A stretch of DNA of 6,260 nt from Candidatus Borrarchaeota archaeon (lineage in GTDB: Archaea; Asgardarchaeota; Sifarchaeia; Borrarchaeales; Borrarchaeaceae), in contig JAEORY010000247.1 in the NCBI GenBank assembly GCA_016840645.1, positions 1 through 6,260 on the forward strand. Reading direction: 5' to 3'. The notes under the pieces were generated by a model, which saw only the letters and a list, made by a program, of their open reading frames with translations, was not told where the DNA came from and searched no databases. The position numbers were made by a program, and so were the translations under genes. Below, piece after piece: positions 6,178 to 6,260 of this stretch (within the stretch, counting starts at the first letter, position 1; every line of letters starts with the position of its first letter).

Positions 6178-6260
6178 TTACTCTGAAAGGTACTCTAAAT
6201 AGCACGCTTTACCATTATCACCTACACGGCGTTGTGGTAGACGTGTTATCCGAGTATATC
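6178..6260 (-). CDS. rplQ: 50S ribosomal protein L17, C-terminal end only
   Basis: The last 26 codons and the TAA of a minus-strand gene that enters from the right edge. The residues are YTRITRLPQRRVGDN followed by GKACYLEYLSE, and the two preceding bases (GA) fit the usual Gly of GGYTRI. L17 proteins end in G-Y-T-R-I...R-x-G-D...; the chlamydial form, as I remember it, has GYTRILKL, RVGDN and a C...EFL ending, which this matches well in layout. L17 is part of the large ribosomal subunit and is normally the last gene after rpoA in the alpha operon. In Chlamydia trachomatis the next gene downstream is gapA; here it is separated from gapA by the whole insert. Confidence 0.85.
   Translation of the reverse strand, partial: YTRITRLPQRRVGDNGKACYLEYLSE

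Overview
The window looks like a stretch of chromosome from a bacterium of the phylum Chlamydiae, probably one of the amoeba- or arthropod-associated 'environmental' lineages rather than genus Chlamydia. The two edge genes, both on the minus strand, point to this. At the left edge is glyceraldehyde-3-phosphate dehydrogenase (gapA). At the right edge are the last 26 codons of ribosomal protein L17 (rplQ), whose ending (GYTRI...RVGDN...) resembles the chlamydial L17 C-terminus as I remember it. In Chlamydia trachomatis gapA lies directly downstream of rplQ. Here about 5.6 kb of other genes sits between them. The species assignment is inference; no database search was possible.

Layout: (1) 1-578, 5' part of gapA, minus strand. 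(2) 693-1568, an exported calcineurin-like metallophosphoesterase, plus strand (P1). (3) 1691-3412, a short class II (cobalamin-dependent type) ribonucleotide reductase with an altered active-site motif, plus strand. (4) 3387-3809, a NUDT15/MTH2-like Nudix hydrolase, minus strand, overlapping the reductase tail to tail. (5) 3911-4207, a 98-residue protein with two hydrophobic segments (T1), plus strand. (6) 4199-4519, a frameshifted carboxymuconolactone decarboxylase/AhpD-type gene, minus strand. (7) 4669-6173, a tight three-gene unit T2-P2-T3: a phosphoesterase (P2) paralogous to P1, flanked by two small two-helix membrane proteins paralogous to each other and more distantly to T1. (8) 6178-6260, the 3' end of rplQ, minus strand.

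Two themes run through the insert. One is a duplicated cassette of secreted phosphoesterase plus small two-helix membrane protein, present as two phosphoesterases and three membrane proteins. In a chlamydial setting the two-helix proteins are reminiscent of inclusion-membrane (Inc) proteins, so an envelope or host-facing role is a reasonable but untested idea. The other is nucleotide metabolism: the ribonucleotide reductase makes deoxynucleotides and the neighbouring Nudix enzyme may clean the pool. The broken CMD gene and scattered paralogs suggest several rounds of insertion and duplication between two core genes.
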